Source of the DNA: Paludisphaera soli
GTDB taxonomy: Bacteria > Planctomycetota > Planctomycetia > Isosphaerales > Isosphaeraceae
Length of the DNA stretch: 64,000 nucleotides
Direction of reading: 5' to 3'
Assembly (NCBI RefSeq): GCF_011064595.1
Contig: NZ_JAALJI010000022.1
Coordinates: 1 to 64,000, forward strand
Shown here: piece by piece, positions 43,832 through 52,799 of the stretch
How the letters are laid out: every line of letters begins with the position of its first letter
Numbering within the stretch: position 1 is the stretch's first letter
Notes under the pieces: model-generated
Database searches by the model: none
What the model saw: only the letters and a program-made list of their open reading frames with translations
What the model was told of the DNA's origin: nothing
Translations under genes and position numbers: made by a program

Positions 43832-46723
43832 TCAGGGGGCCTTCCGGGGCAGCGGCGCGGGGGACGGGTCGCCCTCGGTGATGCGGTAGCCGCGGTCGGC
43901 TGCAAGGTCCTCGAACACGTCGCGGCGGCCTGAGGGCCAGGCGATTTCGAGGCGGTCGACCTTGGGAGCGGAGCCGAGGCCGAAGTGGAGGCGGGGGCTG
44001 CCCGCGGATTGGTAGCTGCCGCCTCCGAATCGGACGCCGACCTGTCGACGCCCGGCGGCGGTCAGCGTGGCCTTGGCGCCCACGGCGTCGCGGTTCGAGG
44101 CGGCGCCGACGAGCTGGAGGGTGATCGATCGGCCGGGGGAGTCCGCCTGGTGGAAGCAGGCGAGGGGCTCGCCGTCGGCGACGATCAGGATCTCCGGGCG
44201 GCCGTCGTCGTCGAGGTCGCCGACCGCGAGGCCGCGGCCCAGGCGGGGCTTGGACCAGGGGGCTCCGGCCCGGGCGGAGACGTCGCGGAGCCGGCCCCGG
44301 CCGTCGCCGAGGAAGAGCTGGGCGGGCATCGCGTAGCGGGTGGCCGGGCTGTAGTCGTTGACGTGGCCGTTGGCCTGCGCCAGGTCGAGCCGGCCGTCGT
44401 TGTCGGCGTCGAGCGCGGACAGGCCGAAGCCCAGGACGTACCGAGTGGCCGAGGCCAGCCCGGAGGCCGCCGAGCGGTCGCTGAACAGGCCCCCGCCGTG
44501 GTTATGGTAGAGCGTGGTCGACTCGCCGTAGAAGTTCGTCACGGCCAGGTCGATCAGGCCGTCGCCGTCGAGGTCCCCGCAGGCGACCCCCATCCCCGCC
44601 AGGAATCCGCCCCCGGCCGACGCCGCCAGGCCCGACTCCATCGCCTGCTCGACGAACTTCAGCCCCCCCTGGTTGCGGAAGAACAGGTTCGACGTGGTGT
44701 CGTTGGCGACGAACAGGTCGACGAGCCCGTCGTCGTCGAGGTCGGCGGCGACGACGCCCAGCCCGCGGCCCTCGGGGTCGACGATCCCCGCCTCCTCGGT
44801 CGCGTCGACGTAACGTCCGCCGTCGTTGCGATAGAGCCGGTCGCCGATCGCGGGGAACAGGCGAGGGTCGCAGTAGGTCGTCCCCTTGCCGTCCTGATCG
44901 GGGCAGGACTGGGGATTCTTCTCGTCCCAGCGCAGGTAATGGCAGACGTAGAGGTCCAGGTCGCCGTCGTTGTCCAGGTCGGCGAACGCGGCCGAGGTCG
45001 GCCAGTCGCGGTCGCCTCCCAGGCCCCAGGACTCGGTGGCGTCCTCGAACGTCCCGTCGCCCCGGTTGCGATAGAGGGCGTAGCTCCGCCATCGGGTGAC
45101 GAAGAGGTCGGCGCGGCCGTCGCCGTCGAAGTCGCCGACGGCGACGCCGTGGCCGTAGCCGCCGGGGAACCTGGCCAGGCCGGAGGACTCGGTGGCGTCC
45201 TCGAACGTCCCGTCCCCCCGATTGCGGAAGAGTCGGTCGCCGAAGGGGGCCGAGGGGGGCGGGGGGAACGCCCCCCCCTGGACCGCGTAGACGTCGAGCC
45301 GGCCGTCGCCGTCGTAGTCGAGGACGGCCAACCCGCCGCTCATCGTCTCGGGGAGCTGCTTCGCCTCGGTCCGGCCGTTGTCGAACGTGAAGCGGAGGCC
45401 GCGGGCCTCGGCGTCGTCGACGTAGGTCGGGACCGACCCAAAGGGCGTCGCGGCCTCGGCCGTCGCGAATCGGTCGACGAGCGGGCCCAGCCAGTCGGCG
45501 ACGAGGCCCGTCGGGGAGGCGTCGGTCCGGGCGGAGAGGGCGCGGGCGCGGTCCTCGGCCTCGTCGCGCGCCGGGGCCTGGGAAGCGCGGCGGGCGGCCA
45601 GGCGCCACCAGAGGGCGGCCTCGTCGAGCGCCCCGGCGGCTTCCGAGACGCGGGCGATCTCGGCCGCGCGCGAGGCCGGGTCGGGCTCGCTGAACAGCAC
45701 GCGGCGACGCTCGCGCGCGGCCTCGGCCTCGGCCTTGCGGCGGCGAAGCTCGGCGGCGATCGCGGGTCGGCCCGCCTCGGCCTCCAGGCCGGCCAGCCGT
45801 TCCAGCGCGGGGAGCGAGCCGGGCTCGGCCTCCAGCCAGGCGGCGAGGGTCGCGCGCTCGGCCTCGCGGTCGCCGGCGCGGGCGACGAGCCACGCGCGGA
45901 GCGCGAAGCGTTCGCCCGCGGAGAGCGTGTCGGCTGGGACGAGGCGGGCGGCCTTCGCGGCGGCCTCGGGGCGGTCGGCGGCCTGGGCCCAGAGGAGCCG
46001 CGACCGGGCGACGAGGGGGTCGGCGGGGGTCGCGGCCTCGCACTTCGAAAGCCAGCGGTCGGCGGCGTCGAGCGCCCCGGCGCGAAGCTCCAGGTCGGCC
46101 AGGGCGAGCCAGGTCCGGTCGTCGTCCGGGGAGCGGTCGTGGGCGTCTTCAAGGGCCTTGCGCACGCCGTCGACCGGGAAGGCGACGCCGTCGAGGGCCC
46201 AGAGCGTGCGCAGGGGGCCGCTCGGGTCGTTGGTGCGGCCGGCCTCGCGGAGCAGGAGCCGGCGGCGGTCGCGGGTCCGTCCGGCCAGGGCGTAGAGCCG
46301 GCCGAGGTCCTCCCACGCCTGGTCGGCGATCGGCCCGCCGCCCTTCGCGGCGCGGTCGAGGGCCTCCTCGGCGGCTCGGAGGCGTCCGGCCTCCAGCTCC
46401 AGCCGGCCGAGGTTCAGCGCGGCCTCGCGGGCGAGCGGGGAATCGGCCGGGATGCGGCGGAGCGCCGCGCCGGCCGCCTCAAAGTCGCCGGCCTCCCACG
46501 CCGAGACGCCCAGCCAGTAGGCGACGTCCGACCGGTCCGGCCGGCTCGCGGCCAGGGGTTCGAGCCGGGCGCGGGCGTCGGCGGGCCGATCCGCCGCGAG
46601 ATCCTCGCGGGCGAGCCGAAGGGCCTCGTCGGCCCGCGCGTCGTCGAGCAGGTGGGAGGCGAACCAGCCCAGGGCCGCGAGGCCGACGAGCAGCGGGAGG
46701 ATCAGGAACAGGCGACGTCGCAT
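43832..46723 (-). CDS. CRTAC1-type protein: TPR region, FG-GAP repeats, ASPIC/UnbV domain
   Basis: A 963-residue exported protein. An N-terminal membrane helix (LFLILPLLVGLAALGWFAS) precedes Ala/Leu-rich TPR repeats (about 30-410). From about 450 a beta-propeller of FG-GAP/VCBS repeats is seen as recurring calcium-binding blocks such as LDYDGDGRLDVYAV, GDFDGDGRADLFVT, ADLDNDGDLDLYVC and ADLDDDGLVDLFVAND. The C-terminal ASPIC/UnbV domain has VGAKATLTAAGRRQV and VDRLEIAWPSGRRDVFEDL. Such proteins are common in Planctomycetota and probably act in surface binding; no enzyme activity is established. Confidence 0.92.
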   Translation of the reverse strand: MRRRLFLILPLLVGLAALGWFASHLLDDARADEALRLAREDLAADRPADARARLEPLAASRPDRSDVAYWLGVSAWEAGDFEAAGAALRRIPADSPLAREAALNLGRLELEAGRLRAAEEALDRAAKGGGPIADQAWEDLGRLYALAGRTRDRRRLLLREAGRTNDPSGPLRTLWALDGVAFPVDGVRKALEDAHDRSPDDDRTWLALADLELRAGALDAADRWLSKCEAATPADPLVARSRLLWAQAADRPEAAAKAARLVPADTLSAGERFALRAWLVARAGDREAERATLAAWLEAEPGSLPALERLAGLEAEAGRPAIAAELRRRKAEAEAARERRRVLFSEPDPASRAAEIARVSEAAGALDEAALWWRLAARRASQAPARDEAEDRARALSARTDASPTGLVADWLGPLVDRFATAEAATPFGSVPTYVDDAEARGLRFTFDNGRTEAKQLPETMSGGLAVLDYDGDGRLDVYAVQGGAFPPPPSAPFGDRLFRNRGDGTFEDATESSGLARFPGGYGHGVAVGDFDGDGRADLFVTRWRSYALYRNRGDGTFEDATESWGLGGDRDWPTSAAFADLDNDGDLDLYVCHYLRWDEKNPQSCPDQDGKGTTYCDPRLFPAIGDRLYRNDGGRYVDATEEAGIVDPEGRGLGVVAADLDDDGLVDLFVANDTTSNLFFRNQGGLKFVEQAMESGLAASAGGGFLAGMGVACGDLDGDGLIDLAVTNFYGESTTLYHNHGGGLFSDRSAASGLASATRYVLGFGLSALDADNDGRLDLAQANGHVNDYSPATRYAMPAQLFLGDGRGRLRDVSARAGAPWSKPRLGRGLAVGDLDDDGRPEILIVADGEPLACFHQADSPGRSITLQLVGAASNRDAVGAKATLTAAGRRQVGVRFGGGSYQSAGSPRLHFGLGSAPKVDRLEIAWPSGRRDVFEDLAADRGYRITEGDPSPAPLPRKAP

Positions 46724-46864
46724 GGTCGGCTCGGCTCGTCGGGCTGGTCGGATCGGGATGGGTGGAGCGGCGGCGGGGAAACGCGAAGACCCGGCCGGGC
46801 GCGGGCGCCGGGCCGGGTCTCGGGATTTTACCGCATCGGAGCGTCGGGCGGGACGGGCTCGGGA

Positions 46865-48013
46865 TCAGAAGGCGTCGGAGCCGATGACTTCGCCGCCGGC
46901 CTTGGTGCCGAGGGCCATCCAGGTCCGCATGTTGACGGAGTCCTTGACGAACTTCACCGAGCCGTCGGCCATGAGGGTGTTGACGCCGCCCGAGTGGTTG
47001 CTCTGGGCGTTGGAGTAGGCCGAGTCGTCGGGCCCGCATCCGCCGCAGTCGGGGCGGCAGGAGTTGAACGGGTACTGCGTGGAGTTGGGGGGGACGATGG
47101 TGTTGAACAGGGTCATCGTCATGGCGCCCCAGCCCCAGCGGGAGCCGTTGGCGTTGCTGATGTTGGTGTTGTTGTTGGTCAGGCCGGCCCGGTAGGCGAC
47201 GGTGCAGGCCTGGAGCGACTGGATGAGGAGCGCGTCGGTCAGCGAGGACGCGTCCTGACGCAGCATGTTGTTGGCCCGGGAGGCCTCCACGCCGGTGACC
47301 GAATTGTTGCGGCGGGCCGTCGAGACGGCGGCCGGGTCGCCGACGAGCGACTCGGAGAAGGCGATGGTGTTGGAGCTGCCATCGGTGACGTCGCGAAGGC
47401 CGTTGGAGAGCCAGTAGACGAAGAGGCCGGTCGAGAAGGGGCTCTGGCTCGGCTGGCCGCCGAACCGCATCGGGTCGGGTCGTTCGCTGGAGTATCCGGG
47501 CCACTGCTCCCAGCGGGAGGTGGTGGTGCCGATGCTGCCGCGATAGCTGTTGATGTTGGCCGGGCCGGTCCCGATGGGCGCGCGGCCCCTGCCGGCGTTG
47601 CCGTCGGACGGGCAGAGGTAGCCGTTGACGACTGTCGTCCACGCCGTCCCGTTGATGTTCTGCGCGACCCCGTAGCCGCCGGCGAAGGAGAAGTTGATCG
47701 CGTTGTAGAGCGGCGTCTGCTCCAGGTAGGGCAGGATCATCGCCTGGGCGCTCCACTCGGTCCACCCGGCGTAGCCGGTGTAGGGCACGTCGGCGGCCGC
47801 CGCGAGCTGGCCCGGCGGGAACACGCCGACAGCCTGGTGATAGTTGTGCAACCCCAGGCCGATCTGCTTGAGGTTGTTGACGCACTGCGAGCGACGGGCC
47901 GCCTCGCGCGCCGACTGGACGGCGGGCAGCAGCAGCGCGATGAGCACGGCGATGATGGCGATGACCACGAGGAGTTCAATGAGGGTGAACCCCGACCGCT
48001 TGCGCAATGGCAT
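46865..48013 (-). CDS. DUF1559 pseudopilin-like protein
   Basis: Third DUF1559 protein, 382 residues. [40 protein letters not shown] and the C-terminal [21 protein letters not shown] are conserved. The middle differs from the other two copies and has a Cys cluster ([10 protein letters not shown]) that could form disulfides. It is preceded by a small lipoprotein gene on the same strand 170 bases upstream. Confidence 0.94.
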   Translation of the reverse strand: MPLRKRSGFTLIELLVVIAIIAVLIALLLPAVQSAREAARRSQCVNNLKQIGLGLHNYHQAVGVFPPGQLAAAADVPYTGYAGWTEWSAQAMILPYLEQTPLYNAINFSFAGGYGVAQNINGTAWTTVVNGYLCPSDGNAGRGRAPIGTGPANINSYRGSIGTTTSRWEQWPGYSSERPDPMRFGGQPSQSPFSTGLFVYWLSNGLRDVTDGSSNTIAFSESLVGDPAAVSTARRNNSVTGVEASRANNMLRQDASSLTDALLIQSLQACTVAYRAGLTNNNTNISNANGSRWGWGAMTMTLFNTIVPPNSTQYPFNSCRPDCGGCGPDDSAYSNAQSNHSGGVNTLMADGSVKFVKDSVNMRTWMALGTKAGGEVIGSDAF

Positions 48014-48183
48014 TAGGCACGACTCCGATCAGAGGGGAGGAAGGAAAGAAAGAGATCGAGAGGGCGGCGGTCCGAAGGCGGGCCCGGCCGCCGAGATACA
48101 ACTTGATCGGCAAGTCCGACGCCCCCCGGGTCGGCGATCCTCGGCGGATCCGCGACCTTCCGGGGGCGTCTTGAGGCGTCGGT

Positions 48184-48486
48184 TCAGGGCGCGGACTTCT
48201 CGGCGGCGGGCTCGGCGGCCTTCTCGGCGGCGGGCTCGGCGGGCTTCTCGGCGGCTTTCTCGGCGGCCTTTCCGGGGTTCTTCCCGGTCGGGATGCCGCG
48301 GCCGCCGTAAGCCTTGCGGCGGGCCTCCATTTCCCGGTCCTGCTGAGCCTTGATTTCGGCCTCGCTCATCACGGGGGGCGTGCCGGTGCTGTTGTCGCCG
48401 CAGCCCCAGACGAGGGGGGCCAGCAGGCCGGCGAGGGTCAGGCCCAGGATGCGCCGAGGCGCACGCGCGTTGCGGGAGATGATCAT
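48184..48486 (-). CDS. small lipoprotein with Ala/Glu/Lys-Pro repeat tail
   Basis: A 100-residue lipoprotein. The signal segment RRILGLTLAGLLAPLVWGC ends with the lipobox Cys near 29. The mature part reads GDNSTGTPPVMSEAEIKAQQ and ends in short repeats of AAEKAAE/PAEPAAEK, which look like a flexible or helical spacer. ATG 48486 was preferred because an upstream Met would place polar sequence before the signal peptide. It precedes a DUF1559 gene, like the other lipoprotein genes in the window. Function is unknown. Confidence 0.72.
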   Translation of the reverse strand: MIISRNARAPRRILGLTLAGLLAPLVWGCGDNSTGTPPVMSEAEIKAQQDREMEARRKAYGGRGIPTGKNPGKAAEKAAEKPAEPAAEKAAEPAAEKSAP

Positions 48487-48857
48487 TGAGGAGACATCCG
48501 AACTGAGGGGCGGTTCAAGCGTGTAGACGACTTGCGGCGGCGTCGCGCTCATCCCAGAAGAATCCGACCGGTGGCCATCGAACTCAGAACGATTTGTATA
48601 AGGGATGAAGTCATCACGACGATCGCCATGAGAACCTCGCACATCCGGGAAAGTATCAGGCGCGGCAACAGGTGTCAACGAGTTGCCGACGTCCTCCGTA
48701 TTTTCTGTCCACTAACTATTAAGGAGCCCACGCTCCGCGGTGCCGGGCGAAACTCAAGCCCGCGGCCGATCGCGCCGATGAAAGGGGATGTACGGACCGC
48801 GGCGACCCGCGACGGATCGAGCGGCGGCCGGCTTCCCAAGGAAGGGGACGTCCCAGG
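48487..48857. other. 371-base divergent intergenic region, relatively AT-rich
   Basis: Lies between the lipoprotein gene (minus) and the TolQ/ExbB-like gene (plus). It contains a minus-strand promoter at 48650-48678. For the plus gene a stretch with TATTTTCTGTCCACTAACTA near 48700-48720 is AT-rich and may hold its promoter, but no clear pair was found. No protein is recognised. Confidence 0.45.
48650..48678 (-). promoter_or_regulatory. sigma-70-like promoter for the lipoprotein/DUF1559 genes
   Basis: On the minus strand a perfect TTGACA (48678-48673) is followed after 17 bases by TACTTT (48655-48650). The leader to the lipoprotein ATG would be about 160 bases. Confidence 0.45.
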
Positions 48858-50213
48858 ATGGCGAAGGACTCGTCGGATTCTCCGAAGGCGGCCTATGTCG
48901 CGGCGTCGGCCATGCTGGCGCTGGCGTTCCTGTTCCCGATCGCCCTGATGGTCTTCGATCCCACGCTCATGTTCGAGCGAGGATGGGAGCAGTACGTCGG
49001 GACCGGCATCTACTTCTGGGCGGTCCTCACGCTGGGCTTCGAGCTGCGCCGGCTGTGGCGCGACGAGCGGGCGTTCGACGAGTCGCCCGCCCTGCTCCGC
49101 TACCTGGGCGCGATGCTCCAGGGGGGCCCGGCGGAGCCGCCGCCGGCCGCCGTGCAGGCGATCGCGAGCGACGGCCGGGTCCTGCCGGTGCGGGTCCGCC
49201 AGCTGGCGAGCCAGGCCCGCGAGGCGCGTTCGGCGTCGGCCGGGCAGCTCATGGAGGTCAACCGCGAGGCGTCGGGGCTGGACCAGGAGCACGCCGCCGG
49301 GCGGTTCACGATCACCCGTTACATCCTGTACCTCCTGCCGGTGATCGGCTTCATCGGCACGGTCGAGGGCATTTCGAAGGCCCTCATGAACATCTCCAAG
49401 GTGCTCCCCCTTGTCAAGGACCTGGATGCGTTCCTGGGCAACCTGACGGGGGTGACCTCGGCCCTGCAGATCGCCTTCGACAGCACCCTGCTGGCCCTCT
49501 TCCTGAGCGCGTCCTTGATGCTGGTCCTGACCCTGGTCTACCGCCTGGCCGAGCGGCACCTGGCGCGGGTGGACCGCTGGGTGGTGGACCACGTCCTCCC
49601 CGCCGTCGCCGCCCGCGACCCGCTGGGGGACCGGCTCGACGACCTGATCGCGCCCCACGTCGAGCGGCTCCGCGAGGAGCTGGCGACCATCCTGGAGCCG
49701 GCCGCCCGCGCCTTGCAGGGGGAGGCCGAGAAGATCGGCCGCAGCCTGAACGCGCCGGTGGAGCAGCTCGCCTCGGCCGTCGACCGACTCCCCGAGGCGC
49801 TCGGCGCGTTCCGCGAGGGGGCCGAGGCGATCGGCCGGATCGGCGGCGAGTTCGAGGTGCTGGAGGCGTTCGGCGAGGCCTCGCGGCGGTCGGCGTCGTC
49901 GCTCTCGCGGATCGAGGACGCCCTGGCCCGCTCCGACGAGCCCGACCCGCAGCTGCTGGAGATCAAGCGGTCGCTCGACCGCAACACGGCGGCCGTCGAG
50001 GGCATGGCCTCGTCGTGGGCCTCGGCCTACGAGAAGTCCAGCCGGACGACCCAGGAGCAGCTCGCCAAGACGATGAGCAACCTCAAGGACGCCCTCGACC
50101 TGATCAACGTCAGCATCGAGCAGGGCAACTCGCTCTACCGCAACATCGTCAAGCGGATGTTCGACGAGCGGAGCGGGCGCGGCGGCAGTTCCGATTCGAC
50201 CCGCGCGGCGTGA
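48858..50213 (+). CDS. MotA/TolQ/ExbB-like proton channel protein
   Basis: A 451-residue membrane protein with helices at about 12-33, 48-65, 152-176 and 205-228. The MotA/TolQ/ExbB core is LLPVIGFIGTVEGISKAL (159-176) and TSALQIAFDSTLLALFLSAS (200-219), with the usual Gly-Thr and Thr residues in the channel. A long C-terminal region (240-451) is cytoplasmic-like, charged and coiled-coil prone (LDRNTAAVEGMASSWASAYE). ExbB and TolQ are about 230-250 residues, so this is an enlarged version. The next gene encodes a small-TM protein and may serve as its ExbD-like partner. Confidence 0.82.
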   Translation: MAKDSSDSPKAAYVAASAMLALAFLFPIALMVFDPTLMFERGWEQYVGTGIYFWAVLTLGFELRRLWRDERAFDESPALLRYLGAMLQGGPAEPPPAAVQAIASDGRVLPVRVRQLASQAREARSASAGQLMEVNREASGLDQEHAAGRFTITRYILYLLPVIGFIGTVEGISKALMNISKVLPLVKDLDAFLGNLTGVTSALQIAFDSTLLALFLSASLMLVLTLVYRLAERHLARVDRWVVDHVLPAVAARDPLGDRLDDLIAPHVERLREELATILEPAARALQGEAEKIGRSLNAPVEQLASAVDRLPEALGAFREGAEAIGRIGGEFEVLEAFGEASRRSASSLSRIEDALARSDEPDPQLLEIKRSLDRNTAAVEGMASSWASAYEKSSRTTQEQLAKTMSNLKDALDLINVSIEQGNSLYRNIVKRMFDERSGRGGSSDSTRAA

Positions 50214-50259
50214 GGTCGGTTTCTCCAGGTCGGTTCTGTGCTGAAGGGGGTCGGCGGCC

Positions 50260-51030
50260 ATGCGACGGAATCGGCGAGGGGGCGGGGGCGGCGGGCTGGA
50301 GTTCGGCGGCTCGGGCGAGGATTCGTTCGTCGCGGTCGTGGTGACCAAGCTCACCGGCGCCCTGCTGTTCATCCTGCTGCTCACCATGGTCATCATGGCC
50401 CTGCTGCCCAAGGCCGTGGACGTGCGGCCGGGCGGCCCCCAGGCGGCGGCCGAGGTCAGGCCGCTCAGGATCGCCACTCCGGCCGAGCTCCCCGAGGCGA
50501 TCGCCGGCCGGCCCTACGCCGTCGCCCTGGCCGCCGACGGCGGCCGAGGCCCCCTGCGCTGGACGCTCGACGGCCCGCTGCCGGACGGCCTGGCGTTCGA
50601 CGCCGATTCGGGCCTCCTCAAGGGGACGCCGAAGGCCGGGACGCCCGAGCCGCTCGACCTGGCCCTGCGCGTGAGCGACGGCGAGTCGATCGCGGCCGGT
50701 TCGCTGCGGCTGACGGTCTACCAGAGCGACGTCCCCCTGAGCACCCCCGCCTGGTGGAAGCCCGGCATCCCCCCGGTGCCGTGGCGGGCCTGGCTCGACC
50801 AGGGGGTCGGCTTCCTGATTCTCTGGCTCGTCCACCTCGTCGGCATGGGGGCCCTGGCCGGGCTCGAGCGCCAGTCCGCGGGCCTGAGCCTCGCGGTCGA
50901 CGGCGGGGTCGGCGAAGCCTCCGCGGCCCTCGACTCCCGGCGGTTCGCCCTCTATCGCGGCCTGATCCGCCTGAGCACCCTCTCGGCCATGATCGGCCTG
51001 GCCGCCTGGCTCTGGTCGGCCCGCGCCTGA
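50260..51030 (+). CDS. membrane protein with Ig-like (He_PIG-type) insert, probable partner of the ExbB-like protein
   Basis: A 256-residue protein. After a Gly/Arg-rich start comes a helix at about 23-49 (VVVTKLTGALLFILLLTMVI), an extracytoplasmic part (about 50-175) with the putative-Ig pattern RGPLRWTLDGPLPDGLAFDA and GLLKGTP, and two more helices (about 180-201 and 233-253). The topology resembles ExbD/TolR in its first helix, but the conserved Asp is absent; only Lys/Thr polar residues occur. It follows the TolQ/ExbB-like gene by 46 bases. The family is not recognised. Confidence 0.7.
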   Translation: MRRNRRGGGGGGLEFGGSGEDSFVAVVVTKLTGALLFILLLTMVIMALLPKAVDVRPGGPQAAAEVRPLRIATPAELPEAIAGRPYAVALAADGGRGPLRWTLDGPLPDGLAFDADSGLLKGTPKAGTPEPLDLALRVSDGESIAAGSLRLTVYQSDVPLSTPAWWKPGIPPVPWRAWLDQGVGFLILWLVHLVGMGALAGLERQSAGLSLAVDGGVGEASAALDSRRFALYRGLIRLSTLSAMIGLAAWLWSARA

Positions 51031-51232
51031 CCGCCCCCCCCGTCCGGCCCCGGCTCCGGGGCGAGCCGCGTCCGGGGCGGCGCGATTTTCACGAAACCTC
51101 CGCCGGGTTCCGTAGCCATGCCTCCCTCGAAAACCGCTAAGATGAGGAGGTAAGGCTGAGGGACGGACGATGTCGTCCCCTCTCGTGCATCCGGTCATGG
51201 TGTCGTCCCAATCGCTTTGAAGGAGCCTCGAC

Positions 51233-52690
51233 ATGACGCGACATCGTCTCGGCGTGATCGCGGGGGGTCTCGCGGTCGCCCTGGCGTTCGCTTCCCTTAC
51301 CGCGATGGCCCAGGAGCAGCAGGGCCGAGGGGGTCGCGGCAATCGCGGCGGCTTCGGCGGGGGTCCAGGCGGGCCCGGTGGTCCCGGCGGGCCGGGCGGG
51401 CCCGGAGGAGGCGGCGGTCGCGGCGGGTTCCGGGGCGGTCCGGGAGGTCCCGGCGGCTTCGGAGGCCCAGGCGGCTTCGGGATGTTCGGCGGCGGCTCGC
51501 TGATCGACTTGGCCACACGCGAGGCGATCCAGACCGAGCTGAAGATCACGGACGAGCAGAAGACCAAGATCCAGCAGCTCTCCGAGGAATCCCGCGCCAA
51601 GCGCGAGAAGGCCATGCAGCAGCTCCGCGAGCGGATGCAGCGGGACGGCGGCGACAGGGGGAACGGCGGCAACGGAGGCCCCGGGGGCAACCAGGGAGCC
51701 CGGAGGAATCGCCAGGGCGCGACGAGCCCCGCCTCCGCTCCCGCGAGGGCCGGCGTGATCCGCCGCGTCTCTTACCCCCAGGACGGCGGCTACGGCGGTT
51801 TCGGCCAGTCGGTCGGCGGCTTCGGCGACTCGCCCTACGCGCCGCAGCAAGACAACGTCGACCCGGCGCTCCAGCAGCAGATGCTCCAGCAGCAGCAACA
51901 GGCCATGCAGGAGCAGCAGCGCAACTTCCAGCGCATGCAGGGCATGAACGAGATGGCCCAGACCATGCAGAAGCTGCGCAAGGACGACGAGGCGGCCCTG
52001 GGCAAGATCCTCGACGCCAAGCAGATGAAGCGGCTGCGCGAGATCTCGCTGCAGATGGAAGGCCCGTTCGCCCTCCTGCGCAACCAGGAACTGGCCCAGA
52101 AGCTCAACCTCACCGAGGATCAGTACGCCGAGATCCAGGACGTCGAGCGTCAGGCCAACGAGCGGAACCGCGCTTCCGGCGATCAGATGCGCAAGGTCAT
52201 GGAGCAGGTCCGCGCCAGCATGCCCCAGGAGCCGCAGCAGGACCAGGGGGGCGAGAACGGCGGTCGCGGCGGGCGCGGGGGCCGTGGAAACTTCAACCCC
52301 GAGGCGTTCCGCAAGGCAATGGAGCAGCCCGAGATCAAGTCGCAGATGGACAAGATGCAGGAGCAGCAGACCGCGATGCGCGATCAGAACTTCTCGCGCG
52401 TCTTCAAGGCCCTCGACCGAGGCCAGGCGTCCAAGTACAAGCAGATGCTCGGCGACAAGTTCGACACCAACGGCCTGATGCGCGGGATGTTCGCCGGTCC
52501 TCGCGGCCCGGGCGGACCCGGCGGTCCGGGTGGCCCGGGAGCCCCCGCCGGCGCGGCGCAGCCCGAGGCGGCGGCGGCGGCGACCCCGGCCGAGACGCCC
52601 AAGGCGGCGGCGACCCCCGCCCCCGCCGGACGCGGCACCAGCCTGCGCGAGCGTCGCGGGCTCGGCGCCCCCGCCGCGAAGCCCCAGTAA
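51233..52690 (+). CDS. secreted Gly-rich, Gln-rich protein with LTxxQ-type repeats
   Basis: A 485-residue exported protein with signal peptide (about 1-27, ending LTAMAQEQQ). A low-complexity GGxGGPGG block (about 30-90) is followed by two helical regions reminiscent of Spy/CpxP LTxxQ repeats: ELKITDEQKTKIQQLSEESR and KLNLTEDQYAEIQDVERQAN. A Gln-run (QQMLQQQQQAMQEQQ) lies between. The C-terminus is Ala/Pro-rich. ATG has GGAG upstream. It is a planctomycete type of protein; Spy-like chaperone activity is only a guess. The gene ends at a strong two-way terminator. Confidence 0.72.
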   Translation: MTRHRLGVIAGGLAVALAFASLTAMAQEQQGRGGRGNRGGFGGGPGGPGGPGGPGGPGGGGGRGGFRGGPGGPGGFGGPGGFGMFGGGSLIDLATREAIQTELKITDEQKTKIQQLSEESRAKREKAMQQLRERMQRDGGDRGNGGNGGPGGNQGARRNRQGATSPASAPARAGVIRRVSYPQDGGYGGFGQSVGGFGDSPYAPQQDNVDPALQQQMLQQQQQAMQEQQRNFQRMQGMNEMAQTMQKLRKDDEAALGKILDAKQMKRLREISLQMEGPFALLRNQELAQKLNLTEDQYAEIQDVERQANERNRASGDQMRKVMEQVRASMPQEPQQDQGGENGGRGGRGGRGNFNPEAFRKAMEQPEIKSQMDKMQEQQTAMRDQNFSRVFKALDRGQASKYKQMLGDKFDTNGLMRGMFAGPRGPGGPGGPGGPGAPAGAAQPEAAAAATPAETPKAAATPAPAGRGTSLRERRGLGAPAAKPQ

Positions 52691-52732
52691 CGCGACCTCG
52701 GTCGGATCGACCGAACGACGCGAGTGGACATG

Positions 52733-52773
52733 CGAAAGGCCCGTCGAAGCCCCCGGCTTCGACGGGCCTTTCG
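52733..52773. terminator. bidirectional intrinsic terminator
   Basis: A perfect 19-bp stem (CGAAAGGCCCGTCGAAGCC with its reverse complement) and a CCC loop. The stem ends in AAAGG/CCTTT on both sides. It lies between the convergent genes ending at 52690 and 52800 and can serve both. Confidence 0.75.
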
Positions 52774-52799
52774 GCGTCCCGGGTCGGATCGTCCCGGCT

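Noticed and set aside
51330-51500. Dense GGCCCGGCGG-type repeats considered as a tandem repeat or CRISPR-like array
   Set aside because: They simply encode the Gly-rich block of the secreted protein; there are no constant repeats with unique spacers.
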